64,000 nucleotides of DNA, from NCBI RefSeq assembly GCF_000300515.1, contig NZ_AMSI01000016.1, positions 1-64,000 on the forward strand, in the 5' to 3' direction. The position numbers and the translations under genes were made by a program. Source of the DNA: Nitratireductor indicus C115. Its GTDB lineage: Bacteria; Pseudomonadota; Alphaproteobacteria; Rhizobiales; Rhizobiaceae. The notes under the pieces are model-generated. The model was not told the origin of the DNA, ran no database searches, and saw only the letters and a list, made by a program, of their open reading frames with translations. This document shows, piece by piece, positions 37,347 to 45,716 of the stretch (the stretch's first letter is position 1; the number at the start of each line of letters is the position of its first letter).

Positions 37347-38253
37347 ACCGGAATTCACTTTCGGAACGCTGCTGCGCATGGGCCTTGCAGGCGTCGGCTC
37401 GGCAATCGTTCGCAACCCGATCGCAGTCGGTGGTACGACCGCGTTTCTGGTCTCGTTTGCTTTTGTGTCGGCCAACGCGCTCTGGTATCAGCCCTACTTT
37501 CATTCGGGCGCACTTATTTCCACGCGCGATCCCGTCTTCATAGAGCGGGAGACCGCAACTCCCAAGCCGCTCCCCGCGGCCGTGCGACGGTTGCCTGACC
37601 CCGCGCCTCGCACGCTGAAACCCAGCAACGACATGACCGGTGCCATACCGGTTGAGCGGCCGGAATCCGAATTAGGCGGCGACATGACGATGCGCCAGGT
37701 GCAGAAGGTGTTGGAAGATCTGGGGCTCTACCAGGGCGTGATCGACGGTCTCCAGGGGCCGCAGACCCGCAAGGCAATCGGCAATTACCGACGCATTGTC
37801 GGGCTTCCCGAGGGAGAGATGGTGGATGCGGCTCTGCTGCGTCAGCTCGGGCTTGCGGATGCTGCGGCTTCTGCACCGGTTGCTGCAGAGCAGGCGATGC
37901 CTTCCGTTCCCCAAAAGCTCGTCGTTCCCCTGCCAACGCCACGGCCAGCCGGTCATGGAGCCCGGCAGGAAGAGGCTGAGCAGGTCCCTGTTCAAACGGC
38001 TTCCCTGCAACCGGTTGCCATGCCTGTTGCTATAGCGGCCGACAATTCCGTGCCGGAGGCGGATCCGACCGTTATGCGTATCCAGGCTGGCCTGAAGGCG
38101 TTTGGCAATGATGCGATCACGGTCGATGGAATTCTTGGGCAGGATACTGAAACGGCCATTCGCGAATTCCAGAGCCTTTTCGGCTTGCCGGTAACTGGCG
38201 CCCCGGACAGCGCATTTCTTGCCAAGATGCGCGAAGTGGGGTTGACCAACTGA
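37309..38253 (+). CDS. Peptidoglycan-binding protein with two PG_binding_1 domains
   Basis: A 314-residue protein with one membrane anchor at about residues 34-55 and two PG_binding_1 modules. The first contains MRQVQKVLEDLGLYQGVIDG and the second, at the C-terminus, contains MRIQAGLKAFGNDAITVDG. Each carries the usual aromatic or acidic DG turn and the TRKAI/TETAI helix. A Pro-rich linker joins them. It is translationally linked to the DivJ-like kinase. ATG 37309 was chosen because GGAGGG precedes it. It probably anchors to the cell wall. Confidence 0.85.
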   Translation: MSGAMRTSARQPEPEFTFGTLLRMGLAGVGSAIVRNPIAVGGTTAFLVSFAFVSANALWYQPYFHSGALISTRDPVFIERETATPKPLPAAVRRLPDPAPRTLKPSNDMTGAIPVERPESELGGDMTMRQVQKVLEDLGLYQGVIDGLQGPQTRKAIGNYRRIVGLPEGEMVDAALLRQLGLADAAASAPVAAEQAMPSVPQKLVVPLPTPRPAGHGARQEEAEQVPVQTASLQPVAMPVAIAADNSVPEADPTVMRIQAGLKAFGNDAITVDGILGQDTETAIREFQSLFGLPVTGAPDSAFLAKMREVGLTN

Positions 38254-38371
38254 TTTCCCGGCACAGCCCCGACGCATATAACTGGTCTTTAGGTCTGATC
38301 GACCCCAAGAGTTGCTGTTTTATACGGTTGTTCCCTGAGACCCTCCGACTGCATCCGGTCAGGCTGACAAT

Positions 38372-38719
38372 ATGCGTCTAACGAGCGAATTCTGGGTATC
38401 GGCGCTGGTCAAGCGTGTGTTTGCCGAAGGCGGCTTTGCCGCTGTCGAGAGCAGGGGGGCACGCGAGGCGGGCACAATTTTCATTTTCGTACGCGACCGT
38501 TTCGGGCGTGTGCGCCTGTTCGGGCCGGCGGCACAGGCAAGCTATGACGAAACACGCCCGAGCGAGCGTCGTTTTGTGGTTCTGGTCGAGGATGAACAGG
38601 ACAAGATTGACATCCGGCTTGAACGCGAACGCCGTTTCGATCCCGATCTTTGGGTGGTGGAGATCGAATTGGCCGATGCCGGAAACGCTGCGGACTATTT
38701 TGAGGTCGCCGCAGGCTGA
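38372..38719 (+). CDS. DUF1491 family protein
   Basis: A 115-residue cytoplasmic protein. The core LTSEFWVSALVKRVF..GFAAVESRGAREAGTIFI and the C-terminal RRFDPDLWVVEIE match DUF1491, a small alphaproteobacterial family of unknown function. Its 3' end overlaps the convergent DUF2336 gene by 25 bp. Confidence 0.85.
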   Translation: MRLTSEFWVSALVKRVFAEGGFAAVESRGAREAGTIFIFVRDRFGRVRLFGPAAQASYDETRPSERRFVVLVEDEQDKIDIRLERERRFDPDLWVVEIELADAGNAADYFEVAAG

Positions 38720-39675
38720 ACCAGGCCCAGCTCCCGTGAGCCGGGCTGGTTGGGGTCCTCTCGCAGGCGTCGCCAGAAACCCAGCTGTGCCTGAACCGTT
38801 TCGTGGCGGATGGCGCGATAGCGTTCGACAAAGCGCTGGATGGTGATGCGGTCGAGCACACGGTCCCGATGCAGCGTCGCAGTCATCAGATACGCTTCGG
38901 CATCCTCCAGACCAAGCGCCCGCAGAGCAATCATGAGCCGTTCGGATGAAGCCTGATCGCCGGCAATGTCCATCGCGAGCGCCAGGGGGATTGCGAGCCG
39001 ACCTGCAAGGATCGTCGCGAAGGCTTCGATAGAGTTGGAACGCGCAGCATCCACCAGGGCGGTATTCCGGTCCCGGACGGTGCCAGAAGCATTGGCCGCG
39101 CGCACCATATGGCGCAGCCGGTTGCGCACACCTTCCTCGAGCGCACCGATGCCTTCTGCGGCCGAGCGCGCGAAGGTGACAGGGCTGGCGCCGTCGGTCT
39201 GGGCGCTGAGCGCCCGGATCAATGCGGTGATCGCAGGATTGAGATCGGCGCGACGGGCGATGACGCGCGCATGGGAAAGACCGTGCCGCGCGATCAAGCC
39301 GATCAGATCCGTGTCGGCAAAGGCTTGTGAGCGCACGAGAAGCGGGGCGGAAATGGCAACGGGTTCGTTGCTGAGTTTCCGCAGAAGGCCTGGGGGAGGC
39401 GATGCGCACTCGCACAGAACCGCAGCGGCATAACGGCGGGTCTCGACGCGCACATGTTCGAAAAGCGGAAGGGCAAGGTCGTCGAGCTGGGTGATTTCCC
39501 GCCGGGTAGGACGCGTGAGAGAGGCGAAAGCGGAAACTGCGGCTCGAAAAAGCCTGTCCGGTCTTTGCGCTTCCCCGCCTGACGCAAGCTGTCTGAAGAT
39601 TGCGGACGACACGCTGATCAACACCCGTGAGAAACAGAACGACACGCTGCCGCATGCGCAAAAACGCTGACGCAT
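38695..39675 (-). CDS. DUF2336 family protein
   Basis: A 326-residue all-helical protein rich in short HEAT-like repeats (for example LALPLFEHVRVETRRYAAAVL and PLLVRSQAFADTDLIGLIARHG), as in the DUF2336 family of alphaproteobacteria. No enzyme motif is seen. ATG 39675 is the upstream option; a GTG at 39624 would remove a Cys-rich leader that looks non-conserved and is equally plausible. Two TTAACC CtrA-like half-sites lie upstream. Confidence 0.78.
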   Translation of the reverse strand: MRQRFCACGSVSFCFSRVLISVSSAIFRQLASGGEAQRPDRLFRAAVSAFASLTRPTRREITQLDDLALPLFEHVRVETRRYAAAVLCECASPPPGLLRKLSNEPVAISAPLLVRSQAFADTDLIGLIARHGLSHARVIARRADLNPAITALIRALSAQTDGASPVTFARSAAEGIGALEEGVRNRLRHMVRAANASGTVRDRNTALVDAARSNSIEAFATILAGRLAIPLALAMDIAGDQASSERLMIALRALGLEDAEAYLMTATLHRDRVLDRITIQRFVERYRAIRHETVQAQLGFWRRLREDPNQPGSRELGLVQPAATSK

Positions 39676-39714
39676 GGCATTCGGGAAATCTATACCTATT
39701 CCCTTAGCAAGCTG

Positions 39715-39790
39715 TTAACCGCGTTGTTTACCCTTTGGCGGGCAAAGTCTTCCGGGCTGCCGGTTTTGGCGATAAGGAAGTGTTAACCAT
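39715..39790. promoter_or_regulatory. Two CtrA-like TTAACC half-sites between divergent genes
   Basis: TTAACC at 39715-39720 and TTAACCAT at 39783-39790 lie between the DUF2336 gene (minus) and the small gene at 39857 (plus). Neither makes a perfect TTAA-N7-TTAA site. The half-site form is used by CtrA in several Rhizobiales promoters. Confidence 0.4.
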
Positions 39791-39856
39791 GAGCTGTGCT
39801 TAATGGTTTCAGGAGGCGTTGCGTACTACTCCAGCCCAGCAAGGGAACGCAATGTC

Positions 39857-40042
39857 ATGGCGACCATTCTGAATTTCGTGCCGAAACGGCGGTCAGCATC
39901 GCCATCAACGGCCTATACCCGGCGTAGCACCGCCGCTGTTATCATCTTCCCCGGCGTTCGTTATGAACGACGTGATCCGCCCTCCCATGACGGGGGCGGA
40001 AGCCGGCCGGATGGAACGCATCAGCGCTCGACGAAACGCTAG
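39857..40042 (+). CDS. Small conserved-looking protein of unknown function
   Basis: A 61-residue basic protein beginning MATILNFVPKRR and ending soon after IIFPGVRYERRD. The ATILNF...IIFPGVRYER pattern resembles a short Hyphomicrobiales protein family of unknown function. An AAGGGA site lies upstream. The stop codon TAG is the first part of a palindromic repeat (40039-40096), so the original C-terminus may have been different. No membrane segment. Confidence 0.6.
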   Translation: MATILNFVPKRRSASPSTAYTRRSTAAVIIFPGVRYERRDPPSHDGGGSRPDGTHQRSTKR

Positions 40043-40096
40043 AGCACCGCGCGTCCTGAAGGACGTTCTATGTCTTGTTTTTGGGATAAATGCTCC
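40039..40096. repeat. Palindromic repeat, copy E
   Basis: It begins CTAGAGCACC and contains the short palindrome CGTCCTGAAGGACG at 40052-40065. The CTAGAGCA edge matches the ends of the other copies in this window. The edge supplies the stop codon of the small gene. Confidence 0.65.
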
Positions 40097-40145
40097 AGGT
40101 GCGCCCTTGTGTGTAGGGTGTTTCCATCGGGGGCTATTGTCGGGG

Positions 40146-40688
40146 TCAGTAGGTGCTGCAGTTCATGCTGCCGAGAAAGGAAGCGACGGCTGATCGCCAG
40201 CTTTCATCCGGCATGAAGCCGCGCACAAGAACAACCCCTTCCGTAACTTCGGCCTGGATGAGGACCGAGTGTTCCAACTCGTCGGGAAGTCCCTTGCGCA
40301 GTTCGAGCATCTGAGCGGGGTCCAGCACCACGACATCGAGCTCCGCTCCTGCCGCACTGTGGTCGTTCAGACTGAAGAGATTAAGCCCGTCGCGGTTGTA
40401 AATCGATATGGACCAGAACGGGATGCGGCCTGCTGATGTGATCCGCGCCATTCCGTCCTGAAGGTCGAAACGACAAAGAGCTGCCTTGAAAAACGGGTTG
40501 TCGATCCGGGGCAGGGCGGGGTCTGGCCTCTGCTGGTCGAGTTGCACGGTGGCATAAAGATCGGCCTTGTTTGCGAGGGCCGACCACACATCGCGCTCCG
40601 AATAGATCGGCAGCAGAAACAGGATCGCGATATGCACGATCACTGCGCCGAACAGGCCAAGCAGGAGAATATGGAGCGCCCTAAACAT
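40146..40688 (-). CDS. DUF1254-type membrane-anchored protein
   Basis: A 180-residue protein with one N-terminal membrane segment (residues about 6-28) and a periplasmic domain containing IPFWSISIYNRDGLNLFSLND, the core of the DUF1254 family. Its ATG overlaps the stop of the upstream DUF1214 gene by 8 bp. In other bacteria DUF1254 and DUF1214 domains occur fused or adjacent, so the two proteins probably work together in the envelope. The biochemical role is unknown. Confidence 0.82.
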   Translation of the reverse strand: MFRALHILLLGLFGAVIVHIAILFLLPIYSERDVWSALANKADLYATVQLDQQRPDPALPRIDNPFFKAALCRFDLQDGMARITSAGRIPFWSISIYNRDGLNLFSLNDHSAAGAELDVVVLDPAQMLELRKGLPDELEHSVLIQAEVTEGVVLVRGFMPDESWRSAVASFLGSMNCSTY

Positions 40689-41265
40689 CGCAGCCAGTCT
40701 TCTCGATGGAGGGCAGGGGAATATCCTCGACACTTCGACCGGTGGAAACCGGTGTGTCGAAAAGGGCCAGGATGAGAAGCATCTGTCCTGAACCTGATAC
40801 GGGAAGCCAATTGCCGGGCTCGGCATGGGGGCCGACGCCGATTTCCACCACCTCGTCATTGCTCCACAAGAGCTCTCGTGAATGAAGGGCGGCACGGAAG
40901 CGGCCGGGGGCGGGCAGAATGCGCCGCGTCTGGTCGGCGGCGTAGAGCGTGAAGAAGCGCACGGGTGGAACGTTCCCCACGATGCGATAACTGCATTGGC
41001 GCTGCAACGGCGCTCCTGCGTCGTCCTGATCCGCAATAAAGACAATTCCTTCGGCCTGGCCGAGCGACAGTTCGCCGAGCCGGGCGGCGCGCGCGCGCGA
41101 ATAGGGATCCGCTTCGGGGGTTCCGGCTTTCGGAAAGGCGGTCCATGCTCCGACATCCACCGATCCGACCGAACGGGTCTGCTCGAGCATCAGCCAAACG
41201 CTGCCCGCCCCTGCGCCAAGGGCAATGACGAGGACGACTGTAACGAGGAAGACGGTTCTCAGCAT
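40681..41265 (-). CDS. DUF1214 domain membrane-anchored protein
   Basis: A 194-residue protein with an N-terminal anchor (LRTVFLVTVVLVIALGAGAGSVW) and a DUF1214 domain containing RFFTLYAADQTRRILP, HSRELLWS and the closing GSGQMLLILALFDTPVST. It is translated just before the DUF1254 gene and overlaps it by 8 bp. Function unknown; an envelope role is likely from the anchor. Confidence 0.84.
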   Translation of the reverse strand: MLRTVFLVTVVLVIALGAGAGSVWLMLEQTRSVGSVDVGAWTAFPKAGTPEADPYSRARAARLGELSLGQAEGIVFIADQDDAGAPLQRQCSYRIVGNVPPVRFFTLYAADQTRRILPAPGRFRAALHSRELLWSNDEVVEIGVGPHAEPGNWLPVSGSGQMLLILALFDTPVSTGRSVEDIPLPSIEKTGCDV

Positions 41266-41347
41266 GAAGGCTCTGGCTTGGAAGACGCCGATTGGGATAC
41301 TCCGGCAGCCCCCGCCGGTTCAAGAGGTTTGAGGCGGTGTCTGCAGG

Positions 41348-43495
41348 TCACAGCGCCGACAGCGTTTCAATCTTGGTCGGAGCCTTGATTGCTGGCGCTT
41401 CTTCGAAGTCAGTGGACAAACCTCGCAGGAAGGTGGCCATGCGAGCCGAAAGAGCAAGCGGCAGTGCGTCAGTTCCGCTCCCCGCACCATCCTGGGCCAC
41501 TTCGTCGCTGCCCGACTTGCCATTCTCGATACGCATCGGCCCTTCGATGCCAGGCATTGGTTTCAGCTCCACATTCTGGTGGGCATAAGTCATGAGCCTT
41601 TGCCAGACCATGGCAGGAAGCGACCCGCCGGTCATACGACGCGAGGGATGAAAATCGTCATTGCCGAGCCATACGGCGGCTACGTAATTCCCGGTGTAAC
41701 CCACATACCAGGCGTCACGATAGGACTGGGTGGTACCGGTCTTGCCGGCGGAGCGCACCATGGGAAGGGCGGCCCGGCGGCCGGTTCCATGTTCGGGCAC
41801 CTGAATGAGCATCTGGTTCATCGACGCGGCTGCCTGTTCGGACAGGACGCGATGGGGCGGCGGGGCATCGCGCGCCTTGTCATAGATGAGATCGCCCGAA
41901 TGGGTGCTGAGCTGGGCGATGCCGAAGCGCGTGCCCGCAAGTCCGCCATTGGCAAATACAGAGAAGCCGGTGGCCTGGTCGAGCGTGGTCATGCCGGAGG
42001 TGCCGAGCACCATCGTCTTGTGACCGTTAAGCTTGGATTCGATGCCGAAGGATTTCACCAAGGCAACGATGGGATCAATACCCAGATGATCGCGCGCCAG
42101 CCGCACCGGGACCGTATTGTAGGAGCGGATGAGAGCCGTGGTGAGGGTGACGCGACCGGCATAGCCGCGACCGTAATTGCGTGGCGACCAGTTGCCCCAG
42201 GAAATGGGGCCATCGGAAATGACGGAGTCTGGCTTGAAGCCGTTTTCCATTGCAACCGCATAGACATAAGGTTTGAAGGACGAACCCGTCTGCCGTTCTG
42301 CCTTGGTGGCGCGATTGAACTGGCTGGCGCCGTAATCCCGACCGCCGACAATCGCCCGGACCGCGCCATCGGTATCCATGAGCACGATGGCGCCTTCGGA
42401 GACGTCGTAATCCTTACCATATTGGCGCAGGTGGAATTCAAGAGATTCTTCCGCCGCCTTCTGCAGGTTTGGGTCCAGCGTGGTTCGCGCCACGAGGGAA
42501 TGGGTGGACCCCCGCGGCGCGATCCGCTTCACCTCCTCGAAGGCCCAGTCGAGGAAATAGTCGGGTGTATCGGTGCCTGCCCGGTCGACGGCGGTAGCTG
42601 GGTGAAGACGTGCCGACAGAACCTGCCCCTCGGTCATGAAGCCTGCCTGCACCATATTGGTGAGAACCTCGTTTGCGCGGGCGCGCGCTGCCGGCAGGTT
42701 GACGTGGGGGGCGTAACGGGCCGGCGCCTTGAAAAGACCGGCGATCATCGCAGCTTCCGGAAGTGACAGATCCTCGACGCTCTTATCGAAATAGAAATCC
42801 GCCGCCGCCGCGATGCCGAAGGTGCCGCCGCCCAGATAGGAACGATCGAGATAGTATTGCAGGATCTGCTTTTTGGAGAGGTTCATCTCCAGCCAGACAG
42901 AGAGGAAAGCCTCCTTCACCTTGCGCTCAAGCGTTCGCTCATTGCTGAGAAACAGGTTCTTGGCCAGCTGCTGGGTGAGGGTAGAACCGCCCTGTACAAC
43001 CGAGTTGGCGCGGACATTTTCAGTCAGCGCGCGGGCGAGGCCGAGAAAATCGATGCCGTAATGCTCGAAGAAGCGGCGGTCTTCCGTGGCGAGAATTGCC
43101 TTGATGACGTGGTCGGGAATCTCGTCCACCGGCACGGCGTCGCGCTGAATGATGCCGCGCTGGCCGATCTCGTTGCCGAAGCGGTCGAGAAAGGTCACGG
43201 CGTAATCGTCCTGGGCACTCCAGTTGCCCTGGGTTTCGATGAAGGCAGGCATGGCGAGAGCGAGCATGACGACCGAACCGGCAGCCCCCATGGTGAAGCC
43301 TTCGCTCAACACTTCGACGATGGCGCGTTTGAAGCCGTAAACACGAAAGCGGCGGGAAAAGATGGTGATGCGTTCCCACCAGTCGGAAATCTTGAAACCG
43401 GCCTCATAAAGGGTAGAGTCGATCCAGGCGTCGAACGCGAGAAAACGCGTTGCGCGGGGCGCCCTGATTTCTTTCTTTTGACGTGACTTCTTCAC
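41348..43495 (-). CDS. Class A penicillin-binding protein (PBP1a family)
   Basis: About 715 residues. One membrane segment lies near residues 70-86. The glycosyltransferase domain has TEDRRFFEHYG (catalytic Glu about 138) and GGSTLTQQLAKNLFL. The transpeptidase domain has SSFK (Ser about 405), SYN (about 458-460) and KTGTT (about 585). It polymerises and cross-links peptidoglycan at the inner membrane. The GTG start at 43495 was chosen because the basic KKSRQKKE leader is typical; the frame extends to a TTG at 43579 with a less plausible leader. It is divergent from the GTA cluster. Confidence 0.92.
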   Translation of the reverse strand: MKKSRQKKEIRAPRATRFLAFDAWIDSTLYEAGFKISDWWERITIFSRRFRVYGFKRAIVEVLSEGFTMGAAGSVVMLALAMPAFIETQGNWSAQDDYAVTFLDRFGNEIGQRGIIQRDAVPVDEIPDHVIKAILATEDRRFFEHYGIDFLGLARALTENVRANSVVQGGSTLTQQLAKNLFLSNERTLERKVKEAFLSVWLEMNLSKKQILQYYLDRSYLGGGTFGIAAAADFYFDKSVEDLSLPEAAMIAGLFKAPARYAPHVNLPAARARANEVLTNMVQAGFMTEGQVLSARLHPATAVDRAGTDTPDYFLDWAFEEVKRIAPRGSTHSLVARTTLDPNLQKAAEESLEFHLRQYGKDYDVSEGAIVLMDTDGAVRAIVGGRDYGASQFNRATKAERQTGSSFKPYVYAVAMENGFKPDSVISDGPISWGNWSPRNYGRGYAGRVTLTTALIRSYNTVPVRLARDHLGIDPIVALVKSFGIESKLNGHKTMVLGTSGMTTLDQATGFSVFANGGLAGTRFGIAQLSTHSGDLIYDKARDAPPPHRVLSEQAAASMNQMLIQVPEHGTGRRAALPMVRSAGKTGTTQSYRDAWYVGYTGNYVAAVWLGNDDFHPSRRMTGGSLPAMVWQRLMTYAHQNVELKPMPGIEGPMRIENGKSGSDEVAQDGAGSGTDALPLALSARMATFLRGLSTDFEEAPAIKAPTKIETLSAL

Positions 43496-43651
43496 CAAAA
43501 CACCCGTCCAGCCCCCACAAGCTGGCCCACCCAGCACTCCGCCCCGGAAATGCGTTCTGAAAGGTGGCCCTTCTTTCAAAGGGGATAGCAGAATACATGC
43601 AACGGCTTAACGGAATGTGCGGGAGAATCTTCAGGATTTTCGGGGTTTAGG

Positions 43652-43717
43652 CAAGAATATTTATTCTGCCTCCCCTCTTCGGGGGAGGTGGAGAATTATT
43701 TTAGGAAAATATTCTTG
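43652..43717. promoter_or_regulatory. Nested inverted repeat upstream of the GTA cluster
   Basis: The outer arms CAAGAATATTT (43652-43662) and AAATATTCTTG (43707-43717) are perfectly complementary. Inside are ATTCT (43663-43667) with AGAAT (43692-43696), and then the GC hairpin CCTCCCC-TCTTCG-GGGGAGG (43669-43688). The right outer arm overlaps the TTGACA box at 43715. This could be an operator, a repeat element, or a terminator for the divergent PBP gene leader. Confidence 0.65.
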
Positions 43718-43743
43718 ACACCGTAACGGCGGTTTGATAGTGT
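43715..43743 (+). promoter_or_regulatory. Putative GTA promoter
   Basis: TTGACA (43715-43720) is followed after 17 nt by TAGTGT (43738-43743), about 70 bp before the g1 ATG. The -35 box matches consensus and the -10 box is weak, as would suit an activator-dependent promoter. Confidence 0.4.
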
Positions 43744-43811
43744 TCAGGCATCGTCACACAGATGCGGCCGGCGGCCCGGGTGGCGATTTTCATTCACAAT
43801 TCGGGACTTTG

Positions 43812-44318
43812 ATGGTCGAAGCTGTTTCTTCGAGCCTCGTGGCTTTGCGTGCGCTTTTCGAGGGTGCGCCGGCGACGCTCGCGCTGCTGGCTCGTGCGGC
43901 GCGGCGCTCTGAGGCGAGCCTGCGCAAGCTGAGCGACAAGCAGGGCTGGGCACCGCCCAGGCAGATGGGTGGCGCCGACATGGATCGGCGCCTAATGCAG
44001 CTCTCCGACCGGCTGATCGGCGAACTGGAGAAGGCCGGCAGCGAGGGCGAGCGCAGCGGGGTCTATGACAAGGCGCGCATCGACGCGCTTTCGGCCATGC
44101 TGCGCATGGTGGAAAAGATCGGCGAGACGGCGAGGGGCCCCGAACGCGCGGGCGAGGAACAGACGAAGAGCGATGAAGAAATGGCCGCCGCACTGGAACG
44201 GATCGACGCGCGCATCCTCGGGCTTGCCCATGAACTTGCCCGCGAACTTGCAAAAGACCTCGTTGAGGGGATGGGCAGGAGCGAACCTGCCGCATCGCCT
44301 GGCGCCGTCGATCGATGA
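43812..44318 (+). CDS. GTA gene 1, TerS-like small terminase candidate
   Basis: A 168-residue helical protein. The N-terminal segment FEGAPATLALLARAARRSEASLRKLSDKQGW looks like a helix-turn-helix, and the C-terminal half is a charged coiled-coil-like region (EEMAAALERIDARILGLAHELARELAKD). Position directly before the large terminase matches g1 of the Rhodobacter capsulatus GTA, which encodes a small terminase. ATG 43812 was chosen; a longer form from TTG 43734 is open but less likely. It overlaps the next gene, by up to 89 bp. Confidence 0.65.
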   Translation: MVEAVSSSLVALRALFEGAPATLALLARAARRSEASLRKLSDKQGWAPPRQMGGADMDRRLMQLSDRLIGELEKAGSEGERSGVYDKARIDALSAMLRMVEKIGETARGPERAGEEQTKSDEEMAAALERIDARILGLAHELARELAKDLVEGMGRSEPAASPGAVDR

Positions 44319-45546
44319 GGAATGGCTCGGCAGGGCGCGGCTCTCGCAATATCCCTTGCTGCCGATATTCGACACCTGGCTGGTGACCGGGGGGCGGGGT
44401 GCTGGGAAGACGCGGCTTGGAGCGGAATGGGTGAATGCGCTGGTGCGGGGCTTTCCCCCCTTCGCCCGGGGCAATCGCTATGGCCGGATCGCGCTGGTGG
44501 GGGAAACGCTGATCGACGCGCGCGAGGTGATGGTGGAGGGGCCTTCAGGCATTCTTTCCATCGTTCGTCGGCACCGGCCGCGGTTCGAGCCCAGCCGGCG
44601 GCGGATCATCTGGGACAATGGGGCGGTGGCGCAGCTTTTTTCGGCGGAGGATCCGGATGGTTTGCGCGGGCCGCAATTCGATGCGGCCTGGTGCGATGAA
44701 CTGGCAAAATGGCGCAACGCCGACCTTGCCTTCGACATGCTGCAATTCGGTCTGCGGCTCGGAGCACTGCCTTTGCAGCTTCTGACGACGACACCCCGCC
44801 CGACGCCGCTGGTGCGGCGGCTGATGAACGATCCGCAGGTGACGGTGACGCGCATGCGCACCGCTGAGAACCAGAAGAACCTGGCGGCAGGTTTTCTGCG
44901 CGCCATGGAACGGCGCTATGGCGGAACGCGGCTCGGCCGTCAGGAACTGGATGGCGAGCTGATTGAGGATCGGCCTGACGCGCTGTGGACGCGAGCTATG
45001 TTCGATGGCGAGGTGCAAGAAACTGCGCCGGAGGGGCTTGCCCGCATCGTGGTGGCCGTGGATCCGCCAGCGGCGGCGCGCCGAACCTCTGATGCCTGTG
45101 GCATCGTGGTGGCGGGGACAGAGGCCGGTGGAAGCGGTGTCGTTTTGCATGACGGGACGGTGAAGGCGGTTACGCCGCGTGAATGGGCTACGGCCGCCGT
45201 GGCACTCTATCACCGGTTCGGGGCGGATTGCCTGGTGGCGGAAGTGAACCAGGGTGGCGACATGGTGGCGGCGGTGATCGCCACGGTCGACGCGACTGTG
45301 CCGGTGAAGCCGGTGCGCGCTACGCGCGGCAAGTGGCTGCGCGCCGAGCCGGTCGCGGCCCTCTACGAGCAGGGGCGGGTGCGCCATGCGGGGCGCTTCC
45401 CCGAGCTGGAGGACGAAATGTGCGATTTTGGCCTCGACGGCCTGTCGGGAGGGCATTCGCCGGACCGGGTGGATGCGCTCGTCTGGGCTTTGACCGAGCT
45501 GATGCTCGGACGCGTGCGCGAACCGCGCATCAGGAATCTCGGTTAG
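44230..45546 (+). CDS. GTA gene 2, large terminase / DNA-packaging protein
   Basis: A 438-residue TerL. The packaging ATPase has Walker A GGRGAGKT (about residues 54-61) and Walker B in FDAAWCDELAKW. The nuclease domain begins with VVAVDPPAA, holding the metal-binding Asp. Such GTA terminases package short host DNA headful units rather than a phage genome. The start is uncertain: ATG 44230 gives a long overlap with g1, and TTG 44263 or a later codon is possible. The TAG stop (45544-45546) belongs to the edge of palindromic repeat copy C. Confidence 0.92.
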   Translation: MNLPANLQKTSLRGWAGANLPHRLAPSIDEEWLGRARLSQYPLLPIFDTWLVTGGRGAGKTRLGAEWVNALVRGFPPFARGNRYGRIALVGETLIDAREVMVEGPSGILSIVRRHRPRFEPSRRRIIWDNGAVAQLFSAEDPDGLRGPQFDAAWCDELAKWRNADLAFDMLQFGLRLGALPLQLLTTTPRPTPLVRRLMNDPQVTVTRMRTAENQKNLAAGFLRAMERRYGGTRLGRQELDGELIEDRPDALWTRAMFDGEVQETAPEGLARIVVAVDPPAAARRTSDACGIVVAGTEAGGSGVVLHDGTVKAVTPREWATAAVALYHRFGADCLVAEVNQGGDMVAAVIATVDATVPVKPVRATRGKWLRAEPVAALYEQGRVRHAGRFPELEDEMCDFGLDGLSGGHSPDRVDALVWALTELMLGRVREPRIRNLG

Positions 45547-45650
45547 AACATTTTTCAGTCAGGTGGTTACACCTGACGTCCGCATAAATGCGGAAAAACG
45601 AAGACCTGAAGCGTACGGAGCGAATCTGAAAGATCGCGACACGCTTTAGC
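45543..45650. repeat. Palindromic mosaic repeat, copy C (inverted)
   Basis: It begins TTAGAACATTTTTCAG and contains the perfect hairpin GTCAGGTG-GTTA-CACCTGAC (45558-45577), then TCCGCAT-AA-ATGCGGA (45579-45594). A further imperfect palindrome follows from AAGCGT near 45609 to ACGCTTTAG near 45649. Read on the minus strand it aligns with copies A and B. The terL stop codon lies in its left edge. Confidence 0.88.
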
Positions 45651-45716
45651 TGCCGGGTTCACAACGTTGCGGCGTCGCGGGACGCCGATTACAGCTTGTT
45701 TCAACGGGAAAAAGAC

